This document shows, in pieces, positions 1-8,743 of a stretch of 37,792 nucleotides of DNA. The stretch's first letter is position 1, and each line of letters begins with the position of its first letter. The DNA is from a bacterium (GTDB lineage: Bacteria; Spirochaetota; UBA4802; UBA5550), in contig JAAENB010000457.1 of NCBI GenBank assembly GCA_024224995.1, positions 1 through 37,792 of the forward strand, in the 5' to 3' direction. The position numbers and the translations under genes were made by a program. The notes under the pieces were generated by a model. The model was not told where the DNA came from. It saw nothing but the letters and a program-made list of their open reading frames with translations, and did not search any database.

Positions 1-301
1 ACAGAGTTCCGGCAACCAGTCTCTTTTTATTCCCAATCCTCTTTCTAATCAGTTTCTTCCGTATTTTTTCCCTGTCCCACAGGGGGTCGCACTCCTTCCC
101 GGAATCTCCATAGCCCTGGCCTGAAACCAGCCAGTAAAGGCGTTGCACTGCAACGTCTCTCAGAACCAAACCCTTGCCCGGAGCATCTTCGCAAAATAGA
201 CCCCGGTATCGACACAGTTTCTTCCGTATTTTTCCCAGCCCTGCCGGGTCAGCACTCTCAAAAAACTTAATTTTGCTTGTGCGCGGGCCTGGAAGGGACA
301 A
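1..301 (-). other. Open frame running off the left edge; GC-richer, repeat-like, unrecognised
   Basis: On the minus strand a frame stays open for about 100 codons, from a stop near 320 to the window edge. It has no ATG and no ribosome binding site; the only candidate start is a TTG at 301. The stretch is GC-richer than the AT-rich 302-421 after it. The same 20-odd bases (minus strand: GGAAAAATACGGAAGAAACTG) occur at 216-235 and, with one extra A, at 51-71, so the peptide KIRKKL recurs. There are two perfect dyads: CGTTGCA/TGCAACG at 141-155 and CCCTGT/ACAGGG at 70-84. It could be the end of a real gene or a multicopy non-coding repeat whose frame is open by chance. I favour a repeat. In 302-421 I see only AT-rich sequence leading to the next gene. 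Confidence 0.3.
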
Positions 302-421
302 AATTTTTAAAAAAATCTTATTTTTTTAGACTGTTAAAAGGGGGTTAATATATCTTCTCTTGACGAATGGGAAATAATTTAGTATCTTTAGTAAATAAAC
401 AAAAACAGTTATGGTGACGGC

Positions 422-946
422 ATGAAAATATTACTCAAAATTATTATCTTTATGGTTATGGTACTCATTTCCGGATTACTACTTACGGAGTTTCCCAGGC
501 ACGCGGAAGGCGCTTTAATATTGCTTTTTCTTGGATTATTTATTATACTGTCAATTGTTATCCGGATCAGGTTTTGGAAGAACAAGCTCAAAAGAAAAAA
601 GACTTCATTGAAATATACCGTACTTATACTAATCTTCCTTGTTGGCTCTTACATGCTTGCCGATGTAATAAATAATAACCACTCAAAAAACAATATTCCC
701 AACAGGGAAAAAGTGGTTAAATCCCTGTACAAATATAAAAATGACATAGGAAAATTCCCCGGGACCTTAAACCAACTGGTACCGGTTTATATAATAAAAA
801 TCCCCCCTGTTAAACAGGGCATAACAAGCAAATCATTTATTTATAGAGGCAGCAACGAGTCTTTTACCCTGAGCTACCCGGATTCCAAATCAAAGTATGG
901 ATATGAGTATAATTCGGATTCTCAGAAGTGGGACTTAAAAGACTAA
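422..946 (+). CDS. Small membrane protein with a pseudopilin-like (type II secretion G-like) C-terminal tail
   Basis: The 174-residue product has three hydrophobic segments: about residues 3-22, 29-47 and 63-81. A lysine/arginine-rich loop (about 51-62) separates the second and third. The rest (about 90-174) is polar and resembles the soluble part of type II secretion/type IV pilin-like proteins: residues of the form 'NREKVVKSLYKYKNDIGKFP', then 'LNQLVP' and a closing Y-x-Y-x(5)-W pattern. A classical type III signal (G/E at the prepilin cleavage site) is not visible, so this is not a standard pseudopilin. The start is an ATG with a weak GGTGA-type site upstream. It ends 2 bp from the convergent hsdR stop. 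The domain link is a family-pattern impression; the role is unknown. Confidence 0.6.
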   Translation: MKILLKIIIFMVMVLISGLLLTEFPRHAEGALILLFLGLFIILSIVIRIRFWKNKLKRKKTSLKYTVLILIFLVGSYMLADVINNNHSKNNIPNREKVVKSLYKYKNDIGKFPGTLNQLVPVYIIKIPPVKQGITSKSFIYRGSNESFTLSYPDSKSKYGYEYNSDSQKWDLKD

Positions 947-948
947 AT

Positions 949-3900
949 TCACACCGACTCATAAATACTCTCCCCTGATCCATAATAGGAGTCATAAATG
1001 TGCCCGTACACGGCATCACATTTTTCTTGATACACTTTTGTAGAGAACACCCGGGGTAAACGGTCCAGGATCTCTTCAACAGAGAGACGAATAGAAGCAC
1101 GGGCTTGCTGTTTTTTTTTCCAGTCCAGTATCATATTCTTTTCACGAACAGTTTTTCCAAGATTAATTATTATCTCACGAACCTCACTTTTCTCTTCTTC
1201 CGACATATCAATAGGCGGAATCGTTAAAATATCAAACAAAGCCAGTTCTTCCTCGGAGAATCCTTCAATGGCAGCTCTTTTCTCTTCAACAAGCAGTTCC
1301 CTGGCAGAATCGATCAAACGGTCAAGGTATTCCGCAATCCCGATATTTCCCGAATTATAGGCATCAATTGTTTCCTGGAACCTGGTATAAATATTCATCC
1401 GGCTCTTATTCAGGAGCAGCATTTTTTTGATCTTAACGGCAATAGCTCCTCGTAATTTTTCTGCTTCAATCCGTCCTTTTCCTTTATCGAGCTGAAACTT
1501 AATACGTTCAAAGTCTACAGTGTTAAAATCAGAATAATTATCTCCGGGATCATTTTCATCATCATGTTCATACTCCGCGATAGTCCGTTCCTTGAGATAG
1601 CCGGAAGTAATAAGAGAACAAATTTCAAAAGCAATAGCAGTAAACAAGCGGTACCGGGGCAAAAACAGATCAATACTGCTGTCCGGAAGAACAGCCTTAT
1701 ACCGCTCCTCAATAATACTCATAAGACTTAAATATTTTCTTTTTGAATGGTCATTAATAATGATTTCATTCACCGCTTCTTCAATAAGTTCAACCCTTTT
1801 TTTATTCCGGGAAACAAGCAAACCCGGGATATCAATTTTGAGCTCCCGGCAACATGTTTCAAGTTCTTCAATGGAATCGGCAAACTCCTCAATAAGAACC
1901 GATTTCTGTTTGATTGGAATTTTACTTTCATCAAATCCTGAAGAGTTATATATCTCAAATGCTTTTTCCAGGTTTCTAAAAACACCAACATAATCAATTA
2001 CCATACCACAATGTTTTTCCTTGAAAATTCTGTTCGCCCGGGCGATTGCCTGTACCAGGGCATGATTGCGCATTGGTTTGTCGATATATATTGTTGAACA
2101 AATAGGCACATCAAAACCGGTAATCCATCGTGAACAAACAAAAACAATACGGAGAGAGCTTCCGGGATCTTTGAACTTTTCATCCAGGTTTTCATTAAGC
2201 AATCTTTTTCGGACACTTACAATATCGAGCCCTTTTTTCTTAAACCGATCGACTTCATTTTTTGACGCGGAGATAACTACAGCCATATCTGTTTCTTCCA
2301 TGTATTGTATCCGTTTCCGGATTTCCGAAGCAGCTTCACCGGAAGATATAGCAACTTTTTCTTTAAGCTCATCCAGGTATTTTTTCCAGTAAAATTGAAA
2401 TTTATCAAACATAATAACCGTTGTAATTTTATCAATGGCGATAAAGATACCCTTCCCCATGTATCCTCTCTCCATAAAATGCCGCACTGCATCCTCAGCA
2501 ATACGTTCCAATCGCTCATTATGCGTTACTATGGAATACTCATAAGCAAAATCACGCTCCAATTTCCTTTCAAGGTCTTCACTTAACTCACCATTCTCCA
2601 GGAGCCGGTTCATATCTTCATTAAAATTTTCACTGCTTAACTGTAATTCCGGAATACGATCTTCATAGTATAAGGGAACAGTAGTATTATCCTCAACAGA
2701 ATTTTTAAAATCATAGATACTAACATAATCTCCAAAAATCTTACGAATTTTATCCGCCCCGCTTCTTAAAGGAACTCCAATAAAACCGATAAAAGCAGCG
2801 CCGGGCAAGGCCTTCATCATATTTACCGCGTAACTGTCATACTTGGAACGAAATGCTTCATCAGCAATTACAATAATATCCTCACGGTTTGATAACCTGG
2901 AATACGTTTCGCCTTTTTTGGCATAAAATTTATTAATAATAGTAAAAATATAACGGTGATCTTCCTGTAAAAGGCGTTTTAAATGAGAACCGCTAATGGC
3001 ACGGGCATTCTTTTCACCAAGAACCCCGGTTCTTGCAAAATTCTTATATATTTGCTCATCAAGTTCTTTCCGATCCGTAACAATGAGAAATGTCCAATTT
3101 CCGGAAATTTTTCTAAGAATCTTTTGCGCAAAAAAAATAATAGAATAGCTTTTTCCGCTTCCCAGGGCATGCCAGAAGATACCAAGTTTTCGGTTTATTT
3201 GAATATTATTAAAAGCCCTGATAGCATTTTCAACACCGAAATACTGATGATTGCCGGCAAGAAGCTTAACGAGACCGGCTTTCTCCTCGCTAAATAAAAT
3301 ATAATTTTCAATAATATCGAGCATCTTTAAAGGATCACATATGGTTTTCACCATATTCTCAAAAGGATATTCTTCACTATTTCGAGTTTTATTACTCAGT
3401 TTCCATTCATTAAAATGTTCCCAGCTGGAAGAGACGGACCCGACTTTACTATTAAAACCATTAGAAAGTACAATAAAAGCATTATACCAAAAAAGATGAG
3501 GAATAATATTTTTATAATCCAACAGGTTTTCTCGATAAGCATTTATCAATCGTTTATGTGATGATTTAAGTTCAATAAAAATAAGGGGAATACCATTTAC
3601 GAAACCAAGCAAATCAACCTGCCGAGTATAGATTTCACTGCTTATTCTAAAACCGGCGGCCAGGAAATAATCATTATTATCCGGTCTGTTCCAATCAATA
3701 ATCCGAACCGTTTCACTTATATTCTCTCCACTCTCATAATCCTGGATACTAACCGTAACTCTCTCCTTCAGGAGCAGATGGATATTCCGGTTTGCTCGTG
3801 TAATTCCAATAGTATCCCGGTTCCGCTGCAACTCCTCAATAGCAAGTTCAATAGCTTCTTCCGGAAGATCAGGATTCAGACGCCTGAGAGCCAGTCTCAT

Positions 3901-4071
3901 TCTTTGAACCAATAAAACCTCTCTCCCGGATTTCCTTCCAAGAAAACTCTCACCGGAATCATTAAACTCATTTACACAACTTTTAACTTCCCACCCCAGG
4001 CTCGTAAAAAGTTGAATGTAGTCCGGTTCAATAAAACTATCCCTGGGATACTTAGTGATATATTCTTTCAT
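949..4071 (-). CDS. hsdR: Type I restriction enzyme, restriction/translocase subunit HsdR
   Basis: The 1040-residue protein has the usual HsdR length. It is the ATP-dependent DNA translocase and endonuclease that joins the HsdM2HsdS core and cuts unmodified DNA away from the recognition site. The N-terminal nuclease site is intact: D153, then E167-x-K169 in 'IELKSS'. The superfamily 2 motor follows: Walker A HALGSGKS (301-308), a Walker B at 404-407 reading DEAF, 'FIGVPL' at 430-435, and further on 'TGFDVP' and 'QAIARANR'. Typical family members read HTQGSGKS, DEAH and FTGTPL at the first three sites, so three motor motifs carry changes; whether the enzyme still restricts is doubtful. The start ATG lies 20 bp inside the end of hsdS, giving tight coupling. 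It is the last gene of the stas-hsdM-hsdS-hsdR group. Confidence 0.95.
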   Translation of the reverse strand: MKEYITKYPRDSFIEPDYIQLFTSLGWEVKSCVNEFNDSGESFLGRKSGREVLLVQRMRLALRRLNPDLPEEAIELAIEELQRNRDTIGITRANRNIHLLLKERVTVSIQDYESGENISETVRIIDWNRPDNNDYFLAAGFRISSEIYTRQVDLLGFVNGIPLIFIELKSSHKRLINAYRENLLDYKNIIPHLFWYNAFIVLSNGFNSKVGSVSSSWEHFNEWKLSNKTRNSEEYPFENMVKTICDPLKMLDIIENYILFSEEKAGLVKLLAGNHQYFGVENAIRAFNNIQINRKLGIFWHALGSGKSYSIIFFAQKILRKISGNWTFLIVTDRKELDEQIYKNFARTGVLGEKNARAISGSHLKRLLQEDHRYIFTIINKFYAKKGETYSRLSNREDIIVIADEAFRSKYDSYAVNMMKALPGAAFIGFIGVPLRSGADKIRKIFGDYVSIYDFKNSVEDNTTVPLYYEDRIPELQLSSENFNEDMNRLLENGELSEDLERKLERDFAYEYSIVTHNERLERIAEDAVRHFMERGYMGKGIFIAIDKITTVIMFDKFQFYWKKYLDELKEKVAISSGEAASEIRKRIQYMEETDMAVVISASKNEVDRFKKKGLDIVSVRKRLLNENLDEKFKDPGSSLRIVFVCSRWITGFDVPICSTIYIDKPMRNHALVQAIARANRIFKEKHCGMVIDYVGVFRNLEKAFEIYNSSGFDESKIPIKQKSVLIEEFADSIEELETCCRELKIDIPGLLVSRNKKRVELIEEAVNEIIINDHSKRKYLSLMSIIEERYKAVLPDSSIDLFLPRYRLFTAIAFEICSLITSGYLKERTIAEYEHDDENDPGDNYSDFNTVDFERIKFQLDKGKGRIEAEKLRGAIAVKIKKMLLLNKSRMNIYTRFQETIDAYNSGNIGIAEYLDRLIDSARELLVEEKRAAIEGFSEEELALFDILTIPPIDMSEEEKSEVREIIINLGKTVREKNMILDWKKKQQARASIRLSVEEILDRLPRVFSTKVYQEKCDAVYGHIYDSYYGSGESIYESV

Positions 4072-5341
4072 TATTATCTTCCTCCTTCATTGTAATATCC
4101 AGGTCAGAAACATCTATGGAGCCGGAGATAATTTTGGGAAGAATGAGATCCCGCTTTTCTTTCAAGATAGCATTATTTTTTTTTAATATATTCGCAAGTT
4201 CAAATAAAGGCGTGATACAATTATTAAACGCCATAGCTTCATCGTATGAAGCAATAACAATAACTTTATTACTCAGCTCAGTCCAATGACGTTTATATTC
4301 CCTTGTTTCTACCAGGTTACTCAAAAGAAAAAAAAGATATATCTCCGGTAGAGAAGTTTTTGATACAAACGGAACAATATTCGGAGCAAGAGAAAAAGGC
4401 TCAACCATCAATTGCATTGTACAGGTGTGATCACCAAATAAAATAATTGGCTTTTCCGCGGTCGCCCTATGATCAGGATCATTATTATGATAGGTATATG
4501 AATCTTCCCGGGCCTGGCGAATAACCGGGACCAGACCTTTTGCGGTGACCATGGACTCTTTATAAATACAGCCGCTTTTTACCCGTTTAATAATCGTCTT
4601 TACTTTGTCGAGTTTCCACCCTTTTGGAATTTTACCCCGGGAAGAATCTACCATCTCAATTTCATTATAACCGGGAAAACGGTAATTGATAAACCATTCC
4701 CGATAAATCATCCAACACATTTCTTCAAGAATCATGATCCTGCGGTGATTTATATGATAATATGAATCATATAAAGACAGGATAGCCGATATTTTCCTCT
4801 GGACAGGCACCGGAGGGTGTAAAAATTGATACTGCTCAATTCTAGCAGGGGCAGTATGTATTACCTTGGTACCGGTAGCAGTAGAATTCAAGTACCGGTT
4901 AAAATCGGGAGATAAAAAAACCCAGTAAAGAAAATCCAGAGAAATATCTACATTATTTTTAAGAACAACAAGACCAAGCCTCTGGTTATGGAGATACACC
5001 CGGTCATCATCCAATATACGGGCAGGAACTCCAAGGATCTCACCACCGGCAGTTTGACAGGTCATAACCAACAACATGTCTCCCGGTGTTAATTCATATT
5101 CAACAGGATAGTCTCCGGTATACCGCTGCACTTTTGTAGACTCAAATCGAAATCCTCCATTATATTTAAAATTCACAATGTTGACAATAACCGGCAAACT
5201 GGAATCATCCTCTATTGTCATATATTTTCCTTTAAACGGATAACCGTGCTTGATAAAACAGAAATCTCCCAGCCTGGAATATTGTTTCTCCTTAAGAAAA
5301 AAATTCGTTTTATTTTTTCTTGATCCACTCACGCCATTCAT
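4052..5341 (-). CDS. hsdS: Type I restriction-modification specificity subunit HsdS
   Basis: The 429-residue protein fits HsdS, which recognises the split DNA target for both methylation and restriction. Two target-recognition halves are visible. The first (about 20-180) ends in '[19 protein letters not shown]', followed by a helical spacer around 190-220. The second (about 235-400) ends in a matching pattern, '[20 protein letters not shown]', the second conserved helix. The target sequence cannot be read from this. The ATG overlaps the hsdM stop by 4 bp (ATGA) and the 3' end overlaps hsdR by 20 bp. It may be translated by re-initiation. Confidence 0.93.
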   Translation of the reverse strand: MNGVSGSRKNKTNFFLKEKQYSRLGDFCFIKHGYPFKGKYMTIEDDSSLPVIVNIVNFKYNGGFRFESTKVQRYTGDYPVEYELTPGDMLLVMTCQTAGGEILGVPARILDDDRVYLHNQRLGLVVLKNNVDISLDFLYWVFLSPDFNRYLNSTATGTKVIHTAPARIEQYQFLHPPVPVQRKISAILSLYDSYYHINHRRIMILEEMCWMIYREWFINYRFPGYNEIEMVDSSRGKIPKGWKLDKVKTIIKRVKSGCIYKESMVTAKGLVPVIRQAREDSYTYHNNDPDHRATAEKPIILFGDHTCTMQLMVEPFSLAPNIVPFVSKTSLPEIYLFFLLSNLVETREYKRHWTELSNKVIVIASYDEAMAFNNCITPLFELANILKKNNAILKEKRDLILPKIISGSIDVSDLDITMKEEDNNERIYH

Positions 5342-6885
5342 TTTAACAATACCCCTATAGCATGTTTAATCCGCTTTTCAAATTCATATCCTTTTCCGGA
5401 TAATATTTCGAACTCGGCATTTAATTTTTTCAGTAATTCTTTAAAGTCAAATTCTTCTCCTTCATTATCCGAAAGCCGTATATACCGCGCGGGATTAAGA
5501 CTCCATCCCTGGTCCTCAATTTCATCAAGAGTAGCAACTCTGCACAAACCCGGGATATCACCATAATCTCCTGTTGAAAAATTCTTTTGGATAAGCTCCC
5601 TGCTGCCGTTAACAAACTCCGGAGCTCTCCCTCGAAAGAGGCGGACAATATTAGCAATAAACTCAACCTGTTCCGAGGAAAAATCACGCAAGGCTTTAGG
5701 GTTCTGGCGAAATATTTTACGGGCGTCAATAAACAAGACCTTATTCTCTCGCGGAGTCCCCCGTTTTCCTTTGTCCAGGAACCAGAGTGTACAGGGAAGT
5801 GACACGGTATAAAAAAAATTTGTTGCGATTGAGATCATTACATCAACACAACGCTCCCGGATCAGTTTTTTTAAAATCTCAAGTTCAGCCCCCCGGGGAT
5901 CATTTGCCGAATTAGCCATAACAAATCCGGCTCGCCCGGTATTGTTCAACGCGCTATAAAAAATCTGTATCCAGAGATAATTAGCATTGTCGGCTTTTGG
6001 CATTCCAAAAGGAAACCGGGCCAGGTCATTTTTTATTCTTTCTTTGTCGACTTTATTTACATTAAACGGAGGGTTTGCCATAACAAAATCAAAAGCACCA
6101 ATCATGTTATGCACATCTTCATAGTACGTATTACATTCCCGAATGTCTCCGGAAAGGCCATGTATGGCAAGATTCATTTTACACAATCGTACTGTTTCCG
6201 CGATTTTCTCCTGCCCATAAACACTAATCTCATTAATAGACTTTTTCTGATGATTTTCAATAAAACGACTCGACTGAATAAACATTCCTCCGGAGCCGCA
6301 TGCCGGGTCCAATAACTTTCCATGAAAGGGCTCAATAACCTCAACAATAAGTTTAACAATTGAAGTGGTGGTAAAAAACTCTCCGCCGCGTTGCCCTTCA
6401 GTCATGGCAAAACTACTAAGAAAATATTCATAGATCTTGCCGAAAATATCACCTTCAATATTGGTATGAATTGACGACAACAGTTTTAACAGTTCAACAA
6501 GAGTCTTGTTCTCAAGCTTTTTATAAATTTTAGGCAGAACATCTCTTAGCTCTTCATTCTCATCTTCAACGGCTTTCATTGCTTCGTTGACAGCCTTGCC
6601 GATGTTTGACTCTTCCGTAAGATTGAGCAAATGAGAAAAACGGGCATTCTCAGGAATGTATAAAACACCTCGTGCCTGGTAATCAGTCCTTCCAATCTTG
6701 CGCCGCCAGGTAGGCTTTTTCTTTAGCTCTTTCTGTAGACATGAAAACCGATAATCGGCATAGCGCAAAAAAATAAGGCCAAGAACAGGGATAGAAAATT
6801 CATGAGACTTCAGTTTAGAATTTGCCCTGAGTTCATCGGCCGCTTCCCACAACCTGCTTTCTATAGTATTATTCTCTGGAAACAT
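5338..6885 (-). CDS. hsdM: Type I restriction-modification DNA N6-adenine methyltransferase HsdM
   Basis: The 515-residue protein has the N-terminal helical HsdM domain (about 5-140) and a gamma-class adenine methyltransferase domain. The S-adenosylmethionine site reads [10 protein letters not shown] (193-202) and the catalytic motif IV is NPPF (271-274). It methylates adenine in the two half-sites chosen by HsdS and is required for both modification and restriction. All key residues are present, so methylation should be active even if restriction is impaired. The gene starts 15 bp after the stop of the upstream STAS gene, with an AAAGGG-type site near that stop, so the two are probably co-transcribed. 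Confidence 0.95.
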   Translation of the reverse strand: MFPENNTIESRLWEAADELRANSKLKSHEFSIPVLGLIFLRYADYRFSCLQKELKKKPTWRRKIGRTDYQARGVLYIPENARFSHLLNLTEESNIGKAVNEAMKAVEDENEELRDVLPKIYKKLENKTLVELLKLLSSIHTNIEGDIFGKIYEYFLSSFAMTEGQRGGEFFTTTSIVKLIVEVIEPFHGKLLDPACGSGGMFIQSSRFIENHQKKSINEISVYGQEKIAETVRLCKMNLAIHGLSGDIRECNTYYEDVHNMIGAFDFVMANPPFNVNKVDKERIKNDLARFPFGMPKADNANYLWIQIFYSALNNTGRAGFVMANSANDPRGAELEILKKLIRERCVDVMISIATNFFYTVSLPCTLWFLDKGKRGTPRENKVLFIDARKIFRQNPKALRDFSSEQVEFIANIVRLFRGRAPEFVNGSRELIQKNFSTGDYGDIPGLCRVATLDEIEDQGWSLNPARYIRLSDNEGEEFDFKELLKKLNAEFEILSGKGYEFEKRIKHAIGVLLK

Positions 6886-6900
6886 CCTTATGGTATCCCT

Positions 6901-7269
6901 TTATATCCCCACAGCCTTATTCATTGAACCGGTATTCAAATATTCAGCTTCAAATGTTTTCTTCGTCACAATTTTCAAAAATGTATCCAGTGCTGCCCGT
7001 TTAAATAATTCCAGAATAGGATCGCATAAATTATACAATACAAGCTCAATATTTTTTTTCCCGGCAGAGTGAAATAAACGAACGAGCGATCCTATTGTTA
7101 TGGAATCAACCTGATCCAGGTTTTTAAAATCCAATGCAATGACTTTTGGATTTCTTGCGAGTGCCATATTCCAGGCAATCTCGACTTTGCCAATTGTCCG
7201 AACAGAACACTCACCACTTACATAAACAATAATAATATCGCTTAGAAACTCTGTAGTTACCTCAACCAT
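6901..7269 (-). CDS. STAS-domain protein (anti-sigma factor antagonist-like) upstream of hsdM
   Basis: This is a single STAS domain of about 122 residues. Anti-sigma antagonists of this fold (SpoIIAA, RsbV) switch by phosphorylation of a serine in a D-S-(S/T)-G motif. Here the motif reads D-S-I-T-I-G ('QVDSITIGSLVRLF'), so one serine remains but the canonical second residue and glycine are altered. It is clearly paralogous to the STAS protein at 11029-11364: they share 'IELV', a matching 'LFKRA/VFKTA' helix and an F-E-(A/S)-(E/K)-Y end. A longer reading starts at 7284, but the Shine-Dalgarno GGAGG sits inside that extension, eight bases before the ATG at 7269, so I chose 7269. It lies 15 bp before hsdM. 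No kinase partner is visible in the window. Confidence 0.8.
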   Translation of the reverse strand: MVEVTTEFLSDIIIVYVSGECSVRTIGKVEIAWNMALARNPKVIALDFKNLDQVDSITIGSLVRLFHSAGKKNIELVLYNLCDPILELFKRAALDTFLKIVTKKTFEAEYLNTGSMNKAVGI

Positions 7270-7324
7270 AACCCTACCCTCCATACGGCCTAAACCACGA
7301 TTGTAATATAACGTATGTCTGGTT

Positions 7325-7353
7325 TATTTACAGAACATTCCGGTAACTGTCAA
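7325..7353 (-). promoter_or_regulatory. Likely sigma-70-type promoter for the stas-hsdMSR operon
   Basis: On the minus strand a perfect -35 TTGACA (7353-7348) is followed after 17 bp by TAAATA (7330-7325), preceded by TG. It sits about 55 bp upstream of the STAS start at 7269. The -35 and spacing are strong; the -10 matches the consensus poorly. Confidence 0.4.
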
Positions 7354-7488
7354 TTGACTTGTATAAAAAAAGTTTTAACTAATTTTAGATAAGATTTATT
7401 TAACCAATCAGCTGTAATATTACTCAGTACCAAACTCATGACTCTTTTAACTCGTGAAAATCTTTCGAATCGGGACTTTAGTTTATAT

Positions 7489-8661
7489 TTATTTATTCTT
7501 TAGATATGCCGTGCCCCATGTCTTAAGTGTATCACCATCTTTTATTTTTAATTTTTTTCTTATTCTTGATGAGACAACATATAATGACTCAATATGGACA
7601 TCTCTTTTTCGAGCAATTTCAGCATAGGTAAACTCATAAGAAAGAAGCTCTAATATTTCTTTTTCCGCTTTTGTCAGCTGTGAGAATAAAAAATCAATCA
7701 ATTCCTCTTCCTGCTTTTTCCTTTCCAAAACCGTACAAAAAACATTTCCAACAATCTTTAACATTTGAAAAACATCTTTTGCCCAGATTCTTTTCGACAT
7801 TACGGAGTCAAAACCAAGAAAACCGGCAACCGTTTCATGTAAAATCATTGGAACAATGATAAGAGACTTTATCCCCTGATTTCGTAAAAAATCCCTTTCA
7901 TGCTGCCCGGCATCGGGAATATCATCGATATCCGAAAAAGAAAAAACTTCTCCATCCCGGATAATACCGGAGAACCAGGGAAATTCCTCTTTAAAGCCGA
8001 GTCGCTGTAGATTATTTTTTTGTGATGCCACTCCCCTGCTGCACCATTCATAAGTATTGTTCATGCTTTCATAATCATCATAAATCTCAAAGATATAACT
8101 TCGATCGACTTTATAGAACTCCCCAATAGTCTTCAGCGCATCTTGAATCCCCTCATTAATCGCATTCGATTCCAGGTTTAGGAAATTAGTTGATATTTTA
8201 CTAATCAGTTTTTCAACTTCTACTTTATGGCTCAATATCGTTTCTGCCCGTTTCCGGTCGCTAACATCCCGGGTAATCCCACCGATGCCTATTGCTTTTC
8301 CAGCGTCATCATAAATAAATGCCATTGATACATCAGTAATAAGTATATGCCCGTCACGGTGAACCTGTTCAAATTCCATTTCCGTTATTCGTTTTTGCGG
8401 GACAACCTGCTGCCTTGTTCTTTTGAGCCCACGAGCCAGCAATTGCAGTGCCAGACGATAGGAACTCGGTGTAAAAACATTTTCCAATTTTTGAGCCAGG
8501 GCTTCTTCTACCGTATACCCTCTCATCTCTTCAACTGATTTACTGATATAAACAAATGACATCGTTTCAAGGTCCAGAATCCATATCACGTCTCGTATGT
8601 TTTCCGCAATTACCCGGAACGGTTTTTCTCTTCTTAACAATAATTCTTCTTTTGTTTTCAT
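7489..8661 (-). CDS. PAS-GAF sensor with C-terminal LuxR-like helix-turn-helix
   Basis: About 390 residues with three parts. A PAS/PAC domain comes first, at about 12-140 from the chosen start, with 'VYISKSVEEMRGY' and the closing 'GIGGITRDVSDRK'. A GAF domain follows (about 155-325), including 'SLIIVPMILHETVAGFLGFD'. A C-terminal helix-turn-helix ends the protein ('LTKAEKEILELL' ... 'YAEIARKRDVHIESLYVVSS'), like the LuxR/GerE fold. It is therefore a cytoplasmic one-component sensor-regulator or a signalling protein lacking histidine-kinase and GGDEF domains. A longer frame from a TTG at 8709 exists but has no ribosome site; the ATG at 8661 has a weak AGAAG about 14 bases upstream. Its ligand and targets are not evident. 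It is followed, after about 200 bp, by the STAS-hsd operon. Confidence 0.8.
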   Translation of the reverse strand: MKTKEELLLRREKPFRVIAENIRDVIWILDLETMSFVYISKSVEEMRGYTVEEALAQKLENVFTPSSYRLALQLLARGLKRTRQQVVPQKRITEMEFEQVHRDGHILITDVSMAFIYDDAGKAIGIGGITRDVSDRKRAETILSHKVEVEKLISKISTNFLNLESNAINEGIQDALKTIGEFYKVDRSYIFEIYDDYESMNNTYEWCSRGVASQKNNLQRLGFKEEFPWFSGIIRDGEVFSFSDIDDIPDAGQHERDFLRNQGIKSLIIVPMILHETVAGFLGFDSVMSKRIWAKDVFQMLKIVGNVFCTVLERKKQEEELIDFLFSQLTKAEKEILELLSYEFTYAEIARKRDVHIESLYVVSSRIRKKLKIKDGDTLKTWGTAYLKNK

Positions 8662-8743
8662 AGTTTTATATCTACTTCTTATTATAAAATTCAGGTGTTC
8701 GTTGAACAAACAGCCGCACGACCAATACTCTTTTATTTTAAAC

